From NCBI RefSeq assembly GCF_900094575.1, contig NZ_FMAE01000007.1, positions 1-64,000 of the forward strand: 64,000 nucleotides of DNA. The letters run 5' to 3'. Position 1 is the first letter of the stretch. Each line of letters starts with the position of its first letter. The stretch is from Bradyrhizobium yuanmingense. Its GTDB lineage: Bacteria > Pseudomonadota > Alphaproteobacteria > Rhizobiales > Xanthobacteraceae. A program made the position numbers and the translations under genes. The notes under the pieces are model-generated. The model was not told the origin of the DNA. It saw only the letters and a program-made list of their open reading frames with translations, and ran no database searches. Of the stretch, positions 35,604 through 43,899 are shown in pieces.

Positions 35604-36331
35604 TCGAGCTGAGCGACGTCCACAAGAGCTTTGGCAAGGTCGAGGTGCTCAAGGGCATCACGGCGAGCGTCGAGAAGGGTGAGGTGGTCTGCATCATCGG
35701 CCCCTCCGGCTCCGGCAAGTCGACCATCCTGCGCTGTATCAACGGCCTCGAAAGCTACGACCGCGGCGAGATCAGCGTCGAGGGCTTGAGGGTCGATCGC
35801 GACGCGCCCTCGATCGTGAACATCCGCACCCAGGTCTCGATGGTGTTCCAGCGCTTCAACCTGTTCCCGCATCGGACAGCGCTGGAGAACGTGATCGAGG
35901 GGCCGCTCTTCGTGAAGAAGGAGCCGCGCGCCCAGGTGCTCGAGCGCGGCCGCGCGCTGCTCGCTCAGGTCGGGCTTGCGGAAAAGGCCGATGCGCATCC
36001 GCCGCAGCTCTCCGGCGGGCAGCAGCAGCGCGTCGCCATCGCGCGGGCGCTCGCCATGCAGCCCAAGGCGATCCTGTTCGACGAGCCGACCTCGGCGCTC
36101 GACCCCGAGCTGGTCGGCGACGTCCTCGGCGTCATGCGCAAGCTCGCCGACGACGGCATGACCATGGTCGTCGTCACCCACGAGATGGGCTTTGCGCGCG
36201 ACGTCGCCGATCGTGTTCTGTTCATCGATGGCGGCGTCATCGTCGAGCAGGGCCCGGCGAAATCGGTGCTCAATCAACCGCAGCACGCGCGGACGCAGGA
36301 CTTCCTGCGCCGCGTGCTGCATCCGCTCTGA
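35600..36331 (+). CDS. Polar amino acid ABC transporter, ATP-binding protein
   Basis: This 243-residue ATPase has Walker A GPSGSGKST (about residues 34-42), the signature LSGGQQQR, Walker B ILFDEPTSALDP, and the switch His in VVTHEMGFA. It begins at MIELSDVHKSFG, overlapping the permease stop; the frame extends upstream only over the permease gene. The flavoprotein gene follows after 11 bp, so transport and oxidation are likely linked. Confidence 0.94.
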   Translation: MIELSDVHKSFGKVEVLKGITASVEKGEVVCIIGPSGSGKSTILRCINGLESYDRGEISVEGLRVDRDAPSIVNIRTQVSMVFQRFNLFPHRTALENVIEGPLFVKKEPRAQVLERGRALLAQVGLAEKADAHPPQLSGGQQQRVAIARALAMQPKAILFDEPTSALDPELVGDVLGVMRKLADDGMTMVVVTHEMGFARDVADRVLFIDGGVIVEQGPAKSVLNQPQHARTQDFLRRVLHPL

Positions 36332-36342
36332 CCGGTTTCGAC

Positions 36343-37626
36343 ATGACGCGCCTGCCTCTGCCGCCCTCGCTCTATGCCGATACCGCCGTGGCGCCGGTTG
36401 CCACGCCGCTGCTCGATGTCGACAAGAGCGTCTCGGTCGCGATCGTTGGCGGCGGCTACACCGGCCTTTCCACCGCGCTGCATCTGGCCGAACAGGGCGT
36501 CGAGGCGCTGGTGCTGGAGGCGCAGGAGCCGGGCTGGGGCGCGTCGGGTAACAATGGCGGCCACACCAATCCCCGCCTGAAGCACGACCCTGACAAGATC
36601 GAGGCCGATTTCGGCACCGAGCTCGGCCGCCGCATGATCGCGTTCGCCTACGGCACGACCAACTTCACACACGATCTGATCCGCCGCTACCAGATCCCGT
36701 GCGAAGCGCGGCAGAACGGCACGTTGCGCGCGGCTTACAATGAGAGCAGCGCCGCTGCGATCGAGAAGACCGCGCAGCAATGCATCCGCCGCGGCATGCC
36801 GGTGACTTATCTGAACCGCGAGCAGCTCCGCGACATGACCGGCACCGATCGTTACATCGGCGCGATGTTGGATGCGCGCGGCGGCGATCTGCATCCTCTC
36901 AGCTACGCCCGTGGTCTTGCCCGCGCCGCGATGTCGGCGGGCGCGAAGGTTCATGGCGAGACGCCGGCATTGTCGCTGCGCCGCGACGGCACGCGCTGGC
37001 GCATCGAGACGCCGCGCGCAGTGGTTCATGCGGATAAAGTCCTGCTCGCCACCAACGGCTTCACCGACGATCTCTGGCCGGCGCTCCGCCGCACCATCGT
37101 GCCGGTGTTTTCCTCGATCGCCGCCACCGCGCCGCTTTCCGACGCAGTCGCCCGTTCGATCATGCCGACGCGTCCGGTGCTCTACGAGAGCGGCCATATC
37201 ACGGTCTACTATCGCATCGATCAGCAGAACCGTCTGTTGATGGGCGGGCGCGGCCCGATGCGCTGGATCGGGTCGCCGCATGACGTCGCCTATCTCATGC
37301 GTTATGCGGAGCGACTCTGGCCGCAGCTCAAGGGCGTTGCCTGGACCCACGGCTGGAACAGCCGGCTCGCCATCACTGCGGACCATTATCCGCATGTGCA
37401 CGAGCCCGCGGAGAACATCCTGATCTCGCTCGGCTGCAACGGCCGCGGCGTTGCGCTTGCGACCGCCATGGGTGCGCAACTCGCCCGCCGCCTCATCGGC
37501 GGCGCCAAGGCCGAGATCGACATGCCCATCACGGGCATCAAGCCGATCCCGATGCACGCGTTCTGGCCGGTGGGCGTGACGACTGCGGTGATGGCGGGCC
37601 GTGTGCGCGATCGACTCGGCATATGA
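36343..37626 (+). CDS. FAD-dependent amine/amino acid oxidase (PuuB/OrdL-like)
   Basis: This 427-residue flavoprotein has the FAD motif VAIVGGGYTGLSTALHLAE (about residues 28-46), the DAO-family segment GWGASGNNGGHTNPRLK and the late motif NGRGVALATAMGAQLA. It resembles gamma-glutamylputrescine oxidase and related DAO proteins. The PuuR-like regulators, the transporter in front of it, and the gamma-glutamyltransferase nearby support amine catabolism, but the exact substrate is inference. It ends close to a hairpin for the convergent small gene. Confidence 0.87.
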   Translation: MTRLPLPPSLYADTAVAPVATPLLDVDKSVSVAIVGGGYTGLSTALHLAEQGVEALVLEAQEPGWGASGNNGGHTNPRLKHDPDKIEADFGTELGRRMIAFAYGTTNFTHDLIRRYQIPCEARQNGTLRAAYNESSAAAIEKTAQQCIRRGMPVTYLNREQLRDMTGTDRYIGAMLDARGGDLHPLSYARGLARAAMSAGAKVHGETPALSLRRDGTRWRIETPRAVVHADKVLLATNGFTDDLWPALRRTIVPVFSSIAATAPLSDAVARSIMPTRPVLYESGHITVYYRIDQQNRLLMGGRGPMRWIGSPHDVAYLMRYAERLWPQLKGVAWTHGWNSRLAITADHYPHVHEPAENILISLGCNGRGVALATAMGAQLARRLIGGAKAEIDMPITGIKPIPMHAFWPVGVTTAVMAGRVRDRLGI

Positions 37627-37658
37627 AAAAGGCTCCGCTCGGTGAGGAGCGACGCCTT
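37626..37658 (-). terminator. Rho-independent terminator of the His-rich small gene
   Basis: Read leftward, AAGGC-GT-CGCTC-loop-GAGCG-GA-GCCTT is followed by a run of T. It overlaps the end of the convergent oxidase gene by one base. Confidence 0.75.
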
Positions 37659-37678
37659 GCTCGAATCTTAGATCGGCT

Positions 37679-37897
37679 TTAGCAGCGACCCTGCTTCCAA
37701 AGTCCGGGCGGGCACGCGTGACCGCGCCAGCCGACCTTGCGACCGTGGTACCAGCCGAACGACTTGCCATGGTGATGATGGCCCATCTTGTGGCCATGAC
37801 CATGTCCATGTCCGTGCCCACCCTTCGCCAGTGCGGGGCTCGTAAATGTGAAGCCGGCCGCAATGATCAGCGAGGCGGCGAGCGCAAGTTTCTTCAT
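37679..37897 (-). CDS. His/Gly-rich exported small protein
   Basis: This 72-residue protein has a signal peptide (residues 1-24) and a mature part with alternating Gly-His repeats (GHGHGHGHGHKMGHHHHG), then GWYHGRKVGWRGHACPPGLWKQGRC with two Cys (abbreviated: ends CPPGLWKQGRC). I infer divalent metal binding in the periplasm; the C-terminal motif recurs in small rhizobial proteins of unknown role. The start at 37897 has GGAGG six bases upstream. Upstream of it is a region rich in CGTT-type repeats without clear meaning. Confidence 0.78.
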   Translation of the reverse strand: MKKLALAASLIIAAGFTFTSPALAKGGHGHGHGHGHKMGHHHHGKSFGWYHGRKVGWRGHACPPGLWKQGRC

Positions 37898-38045
37898 GAT
37901 GTCCTCCGGTGGGGGCGAGCGCATTTGTCCGTTCAGTGAACGAACGGTGGGAGAGTAAGTTCCCTGCGAATGTGGAGGAGTCGTGACGCTCGCCTGGATA
38001 CGTAATTGCGCTGGCGCTCAACGCGCGCTGGCATGTCGAGCGAAG

Positions 38046-39635
38046 TCAAGCCTCCGCCACCGCATCGGCCCAGGGTTGGAAAATCTCGACCGCGCCGGAA
38101 TTGAGCTCGCCCTCGCGCATCACGACGCTCGGACAGGCGAATTTCTGCGGCAGCGCCTGCACCCGGCTCTCTTCATAGTCGAAGCGCGCGGCCAGGGCAT
38201 TGCGCACCTCCGCCGGCAGCCGCGCATCGCCGATCACCACCGCGCCTTCGCTGGCGTCGATGCGCGGCTGGTGAATGGCGGCGTCGAGGTCCATGCCGTA
38301 ATCCATCGCGAAGGATACGAGCTGCATCACCGACGGCAGGATGCGGCGTCCGCCGGAGGCGCCGATTGCGAGGCGCTTGCCATCCTTCGTCTCGGCGATG
38401 ACGGGCGTGTAATTGCAGAGGCAGCGCTTGCCCGGTGCGAGCGAGTTCGTGGTACCAGGCGTCGGATCGAACCACATGATGCCGTTGTTCATGGTGATGC
38501 CGGTGTGCGGTGTCACGTATCGCGAACCGAACGACGAGAGCAGCGTCTGCGTCACCGCCGCGATGTTGCCGTGACGATCGACCACCGAGAAATGCGTGGT
38601 GCAGGCCGGCGCGAGATATTCGGCGCCGAGCGAGCGCTTGCCGTCGGCATCGCCCATATCCTTGAGACGCTCACGGAAGGCGCCCTGCAGGGCGAGCGCA
38701 TATTCGACATAGGCGGCGGCATCCGGCGCGTCTGCCGGCGTCAAGCTCTGCTGCAACAGCCGTAGCGCATGCGCCATCGTCGGCCCTGCGGTGAGCTCAG
38801 GGGTCGCGAACACCTCGCCTTCGCGATAGGGAATCGCCAGCGGCTCGCGCAGATGGGCGCGGAAGGCTGCGAGATCCTCCACCGACAGCGAGCCGCCGTC
38901 GGCCTTGATGTCGGAAGCAATGCTCCTGGCGAGATCGCCCTGATAGAAATCACGCGCGCCCGCGTCCGCAAGATGTGACAGCGTCGCCTTCAGGGCATCC
39001 TGCGGCAGCCGCGTCTCAGCCTTGATGCCCCACGGCGCGGTCGGCGGCAGGCCGTCCTTCAGATACGCGGCCGCGCTCGCGTGGTAGCGTCTGAGATCGG
39101 CGGCCGAGCCCGCGATCGTCACCGTCGTCCACCAATCGACCAGCAGGCCTTCGCCGGCGAGCCGAGCTGCCGGCGTGACCAGATCCTTCCACGGCAATTT
39201 GGCGTAGCGGCGGTGCGCCTCTTCCATTCCGGCGACGACGCCGGGGACGGCAATCGCGCCGGGACCATGGATGTTGCGATCGTCCTTCACCCGCGGCCAA
39301 GGAAACAGGTCGGAGACGGCGCCGTCGCCGCTGAGCGGATAGTCGGCAGTGCGCAGGCTCTGCGGCGCGCACATGCCGTAGTCGATCACCTCACAGCGAT
39401 TTTCCTTGGCGCGGTAGAGCACCATCGCGCCGCCGCCGCCGATGCCGCTGTTCCAGGGTTCCAGGACGTTGAGGGCAAACGTGGTCGCCACGATCGCGTC
39501 GACGCAATCGCCGCCGGCGGCCAGCACCTGCGCCCCGACTTCGGCCGCCCGCCGCGATTGCGAGGCGACGATGCCGCCCTTGGAGGTGACGGCGGGCTTG
39601 CGGACGGTCTGGTTGAGGCTGAACTGGTGAGGCAT
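38046..39635 (-). CDS. Gamma-glutamyltransferase family protein
   Basis: This 529-residue Ntn-hydrolase has the family start GGIVASQSRRAAEVGAQVLAAGG (abbreviated) and WNSGIGGGGAMVLY. The autocatalytic nucleophile is Thr346 in CTTHFSVVDRHGN, and the late motif GASGGRRILPSVMQ is present. It should hydrolyse or transfer gamma-glutamyl groups. Unlike the periplasmic E. coli enzyme, no signal peptide is seen, even in the longer frame to 39884, so I infer a cytoplasmic enzyme, perhaps acting on gamma-glutamyl amines or acyl amides. It faces the small His-rich gene and the PuuB-like oxidase. Confidence 0.9.
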   Translation of the reverse strand: MPHQFSLNQTVRKPAVTSKGGIVASQSRRAAEVGAQVLAAGGDCVDAIVATTFALNVLEPWNSGIGGGGAMVLYRAKENRCEVIDYGMCAPQSLRTADYPLSGDGAVSDLFPWPRVKDDRNIHGPGAIAVPGVVAGMEEAHRRYAKLPWKDLVTPAARLAGEGLLVDWWTTVTIAGSAADLRRYHASAAAYLKDGLPPTAPWGIKAETRLPQDALKATLSHLADAGARDFYQGDLARSIASDIKADGGSLSVEDLAAFRAHLREPLAIPYREGEVFATPELTAGPTMAHALRLLQQSLTPADAPDAAAYVEYALALQGAFRERLKDMGDADGKRSLGAEYLAPACTTHFSVVDRHGNIAAVTQTLLSSFGSRYVTPHTGITMNNGIMWFDPTPGTTNSLAPGKRCLCNYTPVIAETKDGKRLAIGASGGRRILPSVMQLVSFAMDYGMDLDAAIHQPRIDASEGAVVIGDARLPAEVRNALAARFDYEESRVQALPQKFACPSVVMREGELNSGAVEIFQPWADAVAEA

Positions 39636-39800
39636 GGTGTCGTCTTGATGCTCGTCGATGGCTTCGCTGCGTTGAATGCGAGGCTCCGCAATTGGCGAAG
39701 CGCGCGGACAATGGCACATTGCCGCCAATGAGAACATCCAAAGGCAGGCGCGGCATGGCTGGTGTGATACAGGCGCGGGATGAGAGCTTTCGCTGCGGCC

Positions 39801-39930
39801 ATCCTTCGAGACGCCCGCTTGAGGCGGGCTCCTCAGGATGAGGGCGGAGTGCGCGGCAGCAGTTTCAACGGACACTGATGCCAAGGAGCCTCATCCTGGG
39901 GAGGCGCGTCAGCGCCGTCTCGAAGGACGA
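39801..39930. repeat. Intergenic palindrome, family D
   Basis: TCCTTCGAGACG/CGTCTCGAAGGA-type outer arms and CCTCAGGATGAG/CTCATCCTGGGGAG-type inner arms, with small hairpins GCCCGCTTGAGGCGGGC and GCGCGTCAGCGC inside. With the next repeat it occupies the 535-bp gap between the transferase gene and the small gene at 40170; I see no gene there. Confidence 0.8.
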
Positions 39931-40002
39931 GGCGTGCACGCAGGCGCCCTCGCGAGTCACATGCGATACTCTTGGCAGTGAGGTGCGGGGCTGCTCCCAA
40001 GC

Positions 40003-40131
40003 CCGTCATGCCCGGGCTTGTCCCGCCTGCGCGGCCGAAGCCGCTTCGGCGAGGCGAAGGGCCCGAGCATCCACGTCTTCGTATCCGCGCCGCCAAAACG
40101 TGGATGGCCGGGACAAGCCCGGCCATGACGG
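40003..40131. repeat. Intergenic palindrome, family E
   Basis: CCGTCATGCCCGGGCTTGTCCCG and CGGGACAAGCCCGGCCATGACGG are complementary outer arms with one base bulge; inner parts CATCCACGT/ACGTGGATG and GAAGCCGCTTCGGC form further stems. Confidence 0.85.
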
Positions 40132-40169
40132 AAGATACAAATGTCCGAAAAAGCGCGGTAAGCGCCGCC

Positions 40170-40346
40170 TCAGTGCGAGCGATCCAGCCGGCTGGCCTGG
40201 TACTTGGCGCGCCATTTCGGGCCGGGTCCGCGCATGTAGTGCAGCTCGGGGCGGTAGGGATTGGCTGCGACGCGGACCAGCGTCTGCCATCTGGTGGCGA
40301 CGAAGCTGAGGGGCTGGCGCAGCAGGTTCAATGAAGCGAGCAACAT
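40170..40346 (-). CDS. 58-residue hypothetical protein
   Basis: This short frame begins MLLASLNLLRQPLSFVATRW and ends SRLDRSH, with an Arg/Tyr-rich middle (NPYRPELHYMRGPG). GAGGTGATGCC just before the ATG is a good ribosome site, and the gene follows the DUF6894-like gene after 9 bp in the same direction. The N-terminal part is amphipathic. I know no function. Confidence 0.6.
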   Translation of the reverse strand: MLLASLNLLRQPLSFVATRWQTLVRVAANPYRPELHYMRGPGPKWRAKYQASRLDRSH

Positions 40347-40355
40347 GGCATCACC

Positions 40356-40589
40356 TCAATGTGGCTTGCCGAGCATGGCGGTGAAGGGGAGGTCGAACAG
40401 ATCCTCGCCGTCGGAGCCGCTGACGTGGATCACCCAGTCGCGCCAGTCTTCGGCGCCGGGGGTCTGGATCATCGAGTTCATGATCTGAGCGGCGCGGTCG
40501 CGCGCCTCGGTCAGATTGGCGACTGCGGCGCCGTAGCGGTCGATCAGCGTGCCCTCGGTGTTGGAGCAGTGAAAATAGACCTGGACCAT
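40356..40589 (-). CDS. DUF6894-like small protein
   Basis: This 77-residue protein begins MVQVYFHCSNTEGTLIDRYGAAV and has the DLTEARDRA-like helix and a WRDWVIHVSGSDGEDLFDLPF end. This matches a family of tiny proteins abundant in Bradyrhizobium and relatives. The start at 40589 has AGGAGG upstream; the longer frame has none. No function is known. It is followed by a 58-residue frame that is likely co-transcribed. Confidence 0.82.
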   Translation of the reverse strand: MVQVYFHCSNTEGTLIDRYGAAVANLTEARDRAAQIMNSMIQTPGAEDWRDWVIHVSGSDGEDLFDLPFTAMLGKPH

Positions 40590-40788
40590 AGGCGCCTCCT
40601 GTAGAAAGCGATCGGGACGGCAAACCGATACCACCCCAAGCATTCGCGAAACATTCGGGTCGAGCCCGGTAAGGAAATCTACGGATATTGGTCGGGCCCA
40701 AGGTCTTTACAGGTTTAATCACAGGCGGGTGATGACTGGACGGCGCCGCGGCGGCATGGAACAACGTCCGCGGGAGGGCGGGGGCACC

Positions 40789-42876
40789 GTGAACCAGTTC
40801 ACATTCGCGCGCGAACGGCCAAATCTGCGCTTGCTTGCAGCGGTCGTTCTTGCAGCGGTTTGGACCGCCGCGCTGCTCGGCTTAGGCCCGGCTTGGTCCG
40901 AGCCGGTCAGGAGGAGCGGCTATGTGATCGGCACGGGAGCCTGCGGCAGCGGCGATCTCGCCTTTCCCAGGATCCAGATCGACATGAAGGCGGGATTTTG
41001 CGCCGGCCTCGTCGCCAGCGAAGATGACCGCCTCAAATTTCCGCGCTCGATCGTCCAGGTGCCCGGCCGCGACCTTTTGGTGGTCGCCGATATGGGCGGC
41101 TGGGGCCACACCGACGGGCGGCTGCTGCTGCTCGATCCGCGTGCCCCGCAGGGGCAACGCTTCAAGGAGCTGCTGACGGGGATAGAATATCCGTTCGCTC
41201 TCGTCATCGGCCCGGACAAAAAGCTTTATGCCTCGACCGCGGAGACGATCTTCCGGTTCGACCCGCTCGCGGATAATCCACGCAGTACGGTCGAGACCAT
41301 CATCCGCCACCTGCCCGGCCGCCGGATCGCGCTGCCGGATGGCGCGAGGACCGATGAGAGCGCGCACCCGTTCAAGCAGTTCGTGTTCGACCGGAACGGC
41401 CGGCTGTTCGTCAATGTCGGCTCGCACAGCGACGATTGCATCACGCCTGCGCCGATCACAAAACCCTGTGCGGCGGCCGAGGGCGTGTCCGCGCTGGCCT
41501 CGATCTGGCTGTTCACGCCGCCCTCAAGCGGCGTCTTCCCGGCATTGAAACCCGGCGATCCCGACCCGCCGCACATTGTCTATGCGCGCGGCCTGCGCAA
41601 CTCGATGGCGCTGGTGCTGCACCCGAAGTTTCCGGACGCTGGCTACGCCTTCCTGCAAGGCGAGAACGCCCGCGACCTGCCCGACATCTTCAAGCCGAAC
41701 GAGGAGATCAATGCGATCGAGCAGGGCAGGCACTACGGCTGGCCCTATTGCTACGATTTGTCGACGCCGAGCCCCGAATTCCGGCTCGTGCTGCAATCGG
41801 GCGCATACAAGTCGTTCTGCTCGGCCAATGTGCTTTACAAGGCGCCGCTCTCGCTGCTGCCGCCGCACGGCGCGCCGCTCGCGATGCTCTACTACCACGG
41901 CGCCAAATTCCCGGAGCTGGAAGGCAAGCTGCTGGTCGGCTTGCACGGCTATCGGCCGACCGGGAGCCGGCTGCTGGTCTATGACGTCGACGATCACGGC
42001 TTTCCAAAGCCCAGCGCGGCACCGGTGCGCTATCACGTCAGTTGCGCGGCCGAGCCGACCCGCAGTTTCCGGACCGATGCTGGCGAGGTCGCCGCCGCGC
42101 CGTTCGAAGAGCTGATCGCCGGCTGGCACCGCGTCAACGGTGCGCGGCCGCAAGGTGCGCCGGTCGGCATGACGGTGACGGAGGACGGCGCGATCTGGCT
42201 GGTCGAGGACAAGAACAAGACCGTGATCCGGATCGATCGCGCGGCCGGCGAGCGACCTCAGCCGCTCCCCTGCGATACGCGCAGCCAGGCGATGATCGAC
42301 CAGCTCGCAGCCTTCGTCGCCAGAGACGCGCAGAACAGCGTTCGCCTCACCACCTTGCGCAAGGGCCTCGTCGAGAAACATTGCGTCGGCTGCCATTCGG
42401 ATTTCGGCCTGAACGCGGGGCAATCGGATGCGGAGAAGGACAGGGCAGTCCTGCACTTCATGCTGGCGCAGGACGGCTGGATCTATCCTGGCGATCCCGA
42501 CGCCGGCAGGCTGCGCACACGCCTGCGCGGCCTTGGCGCCGAGAAGCTGATGCCGCCGGGCGGCGAGAGCCTGCCGAAGCTAGAACCCGGTTACACGCGC
42601 CTGCTCGGTATCGCGGACCTGCTCGTCGCCAAAATGGTTCCGGGCACGCGGATGCGGATCAAGCCGGGCCCGCCGCAGCGGAAGTTTTTAAGCAAGACCA
42701 ACAAGGAATGCGGCGAAATACCGGCCGGAAAGGTCGTCGTGGTGACACAAAGGAACGCTGTAGACAGATCCGGCTTCAGCCGATTCTTCCGGCCAGCCGA
42801 TCCCTATCTGAACGGCGAGTGCACCGACGGCGATGGCTACTACATCCGGCAGGAACTTCTGGTGCCTGTGCAGTAG
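40789..42876 (+). CDS. Sugar dehydrogenase-like beta-propeller fused to cytochrome c
   Basis: This protein of 695 residues has a signal or anchor segment (about residues 16-36) and a beta-propeller of the glucose/sorbosone dehydrogenase type (PRSIVQVPGRDLLVVADMGG, then GLRNSMALVLHP and NEEINAIEQGRHYGWPYCYD). One haem c site, CVGCH at Cys532, follows in the C-terminal part. It probably oxidises a sugar or alcohol in the periplasm with PQQ and passes electrons to its own haem. The start is uncertain: GTG 40789 gives the best leader, while ATG 40729 and 40756 are in frame. It overlaps the next gene by 44 bp. Confidence 0.82.
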   Translation: MNQFTFARERPNLRLLAAVVLAAVWTAALLGLGPAWSEPVRRSGYVIGTGACGSGDLAFPRIQIDMKAGFCAGLVASEDDRLKFPRSIVQVPGRDLLVVADMGGWGHTDGRLLLLDPRAPQGQRFKELLTGIEYPFALVIGPDKKLYASTAETIFRFDPLADNPRSTVETIIRHLPGRRIALPDGARTDESAHPFKQFVFDRNGRLFVNVGSHSDDCITPAPITKPCAAAEGVSALASIWLFTPPSSGVFPALKPGDPDPPHIVYARGLRNSMALVLHPKFPDAGYAFLQGENARDLPDIFKPNEEINAIEQGRHYGWPYCYDLSTPSPEFRLVLQSGAYKSFCSANVLYKAPLSLLPPHGAPLAMLYYHGAKFPELEGKLLVGLHGYRPTGSRLLVYDVDDHGFPKPSAAPVRYHVSCAAEPTRSFRTDAGEVAAAPFEELIAGWHRVNGARPQGAPVGMTVTEDGAIWLVEDKNKTVIRIDRAAGERPQPLPCDTRSQAMIDQLAAFVARDAQNSVRLTTLRKGLVEKHCVGCHSDFGLNAGQSDAEKDRAVLHFMLAQDGWIYPGDPDAGRLRTRLRGLGAEKLMPPGGESLPKLEPGYTRLLGIADLLVAKMVPGTRMRIKPGPPQRKFLSKTNKECGEIPAGKVVVVTQRNAVDRSGFSRFFRPADPYLNGECTDGDGYYIRQELLVPVQ

Positions 42877-43768
42877 CATCCTGCTCACGACGCTGCCGGC
42901 CGCTGCCGAAACAAAACTGTTCGAAAGCGCACAGGTGACGCCCGCCAGCGAATACACCTTCGGCATCGAAGGGCCGGCCGCCGATCTCGACGGCAATCTG
43001 TTCGTCGTCAATCTCGGCAAGCCCGGCACCATCGGCAAATTGCCCGCTGGTGGCGCCGCCTCGGAGCTGTTCACGACGCTCCCCGAAGGCAGCGTCGGCA
43101 ACGCGATCCGTTTCGATCGCAGCGGCACCATGTTCATCGCCGACTACAAGAAGCACAACATCTTCGCCATCCCCAAGGGTGCGACCAAGCCCGCGGTGTG
43201 GTTTCACTCCAGCGAGATGAGCCAGCCCAACGACATCACGATCGCGCCGGACGGCACGATCTATGCGAGCGATCCGAACTGGAAGGGGCGCGAAGGCCAC
43301 ATCTGGCGCATCGCCAGGGGAGCGGACGGTACGGTGCGGGGGCAGGTGATGTCGACGCCGCGCGCCATGGGCACAACCAACGGCATCGACCTCAGCCCTG
43401 ACGGCAAGACGCTCTATGTCGGCGAATCCAGCAGCGGCCAGATCTGGTCCTATGCGATCAGCGGCAACGAGCTGACGGCTGCAAAACTCGTCAAGGCGTT
43501 TCAGCCCGACACCATCGACGGCCTGCGCACCGACGTTGCCGGCCGCCTCTACGTCGCGCGCATTCTCAAGGGCACGATCGCGCTGATGAAGCCGACCGGC
43601 GCTGTCGAGCGCGAGATCCCGCTGAAGGCCAAGGAGCCGACCAACATTGCCTTCGGCGGCAGCGACGGCAAGACCGTCTTCGTCACCCAGCGCCAGGGTG
43701 GCTTCATCGAGTCCTTCCGCACCGACCAGCAGGGCCGCGAGCACTGCCTCCAGCGTGGGGGTTGCTGA
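42833..43768 (+). CDS. SMP-30/gluconolactonase-like exported protein
   Basis: This 311-residue protein has a signal peptide (residues 1-25, ending PAAAETK) and a six-bladed propeller of the SMP-30 family (FGIEGPAADLDGNLFVVNLG, QPNDITIAPDGTIYASDPNW, TNGIDLSPDGKTLYVGES). It should hydrolyse a sugar lactone in the periplasm, which fits an upstream dehydrogenase that makes lactones. The 44-bp overlap with that gene, in another frame, suggests co-translation. The metal-site residues were not checked individually. Confidence 0.85.
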   Translation: MATTSGRNFWCLCSSILLTTLPAAAETKLFESAQVTPASEYTFGIEGPAADLDGNLFVVNLGKPGTIGKLPAGGAASELFTTLPEGSVGNAIRFDRSGTMFIADYKKHNIFAIPKGATKPAVWFHSSEMSQPNDITIAPDGTIYASDPNWKGREGHIWRIARGADGTVRGQVMSTPRAMGTTNGIDLSPDGKTLYVGESSSGQIWSYAISGNELTAAKLVKAFQPDTIDGLRTDVAGRLYVARILKGTIALMKPTGAVEREIPLKAKEPTNIAFGGSDGKTVFVTQRQGGFIESFRTDQQGREHCLQRGGC

Positions 43769-43899
43769 GCTTCGCAAGCGCTCTGCTTTCCGCGCAGGGC
43801 AGCGCGACGATGGACGGCATTCTTCTTGCTTGCATCCGGCGGCCGTGGCGATCAAGACTCTGCGGCACGTCCAGTAGCAGGCGACCACGGAGTGTTTGA

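Noticed and set aside
37618..39884. A longer start for the gamma-glutamyltransferase at 39884 that might supply a signal peptide
   Set aside because: The added residues are polar, proline- and serine-rich, and overlap repeat family D; they hold no export signal.
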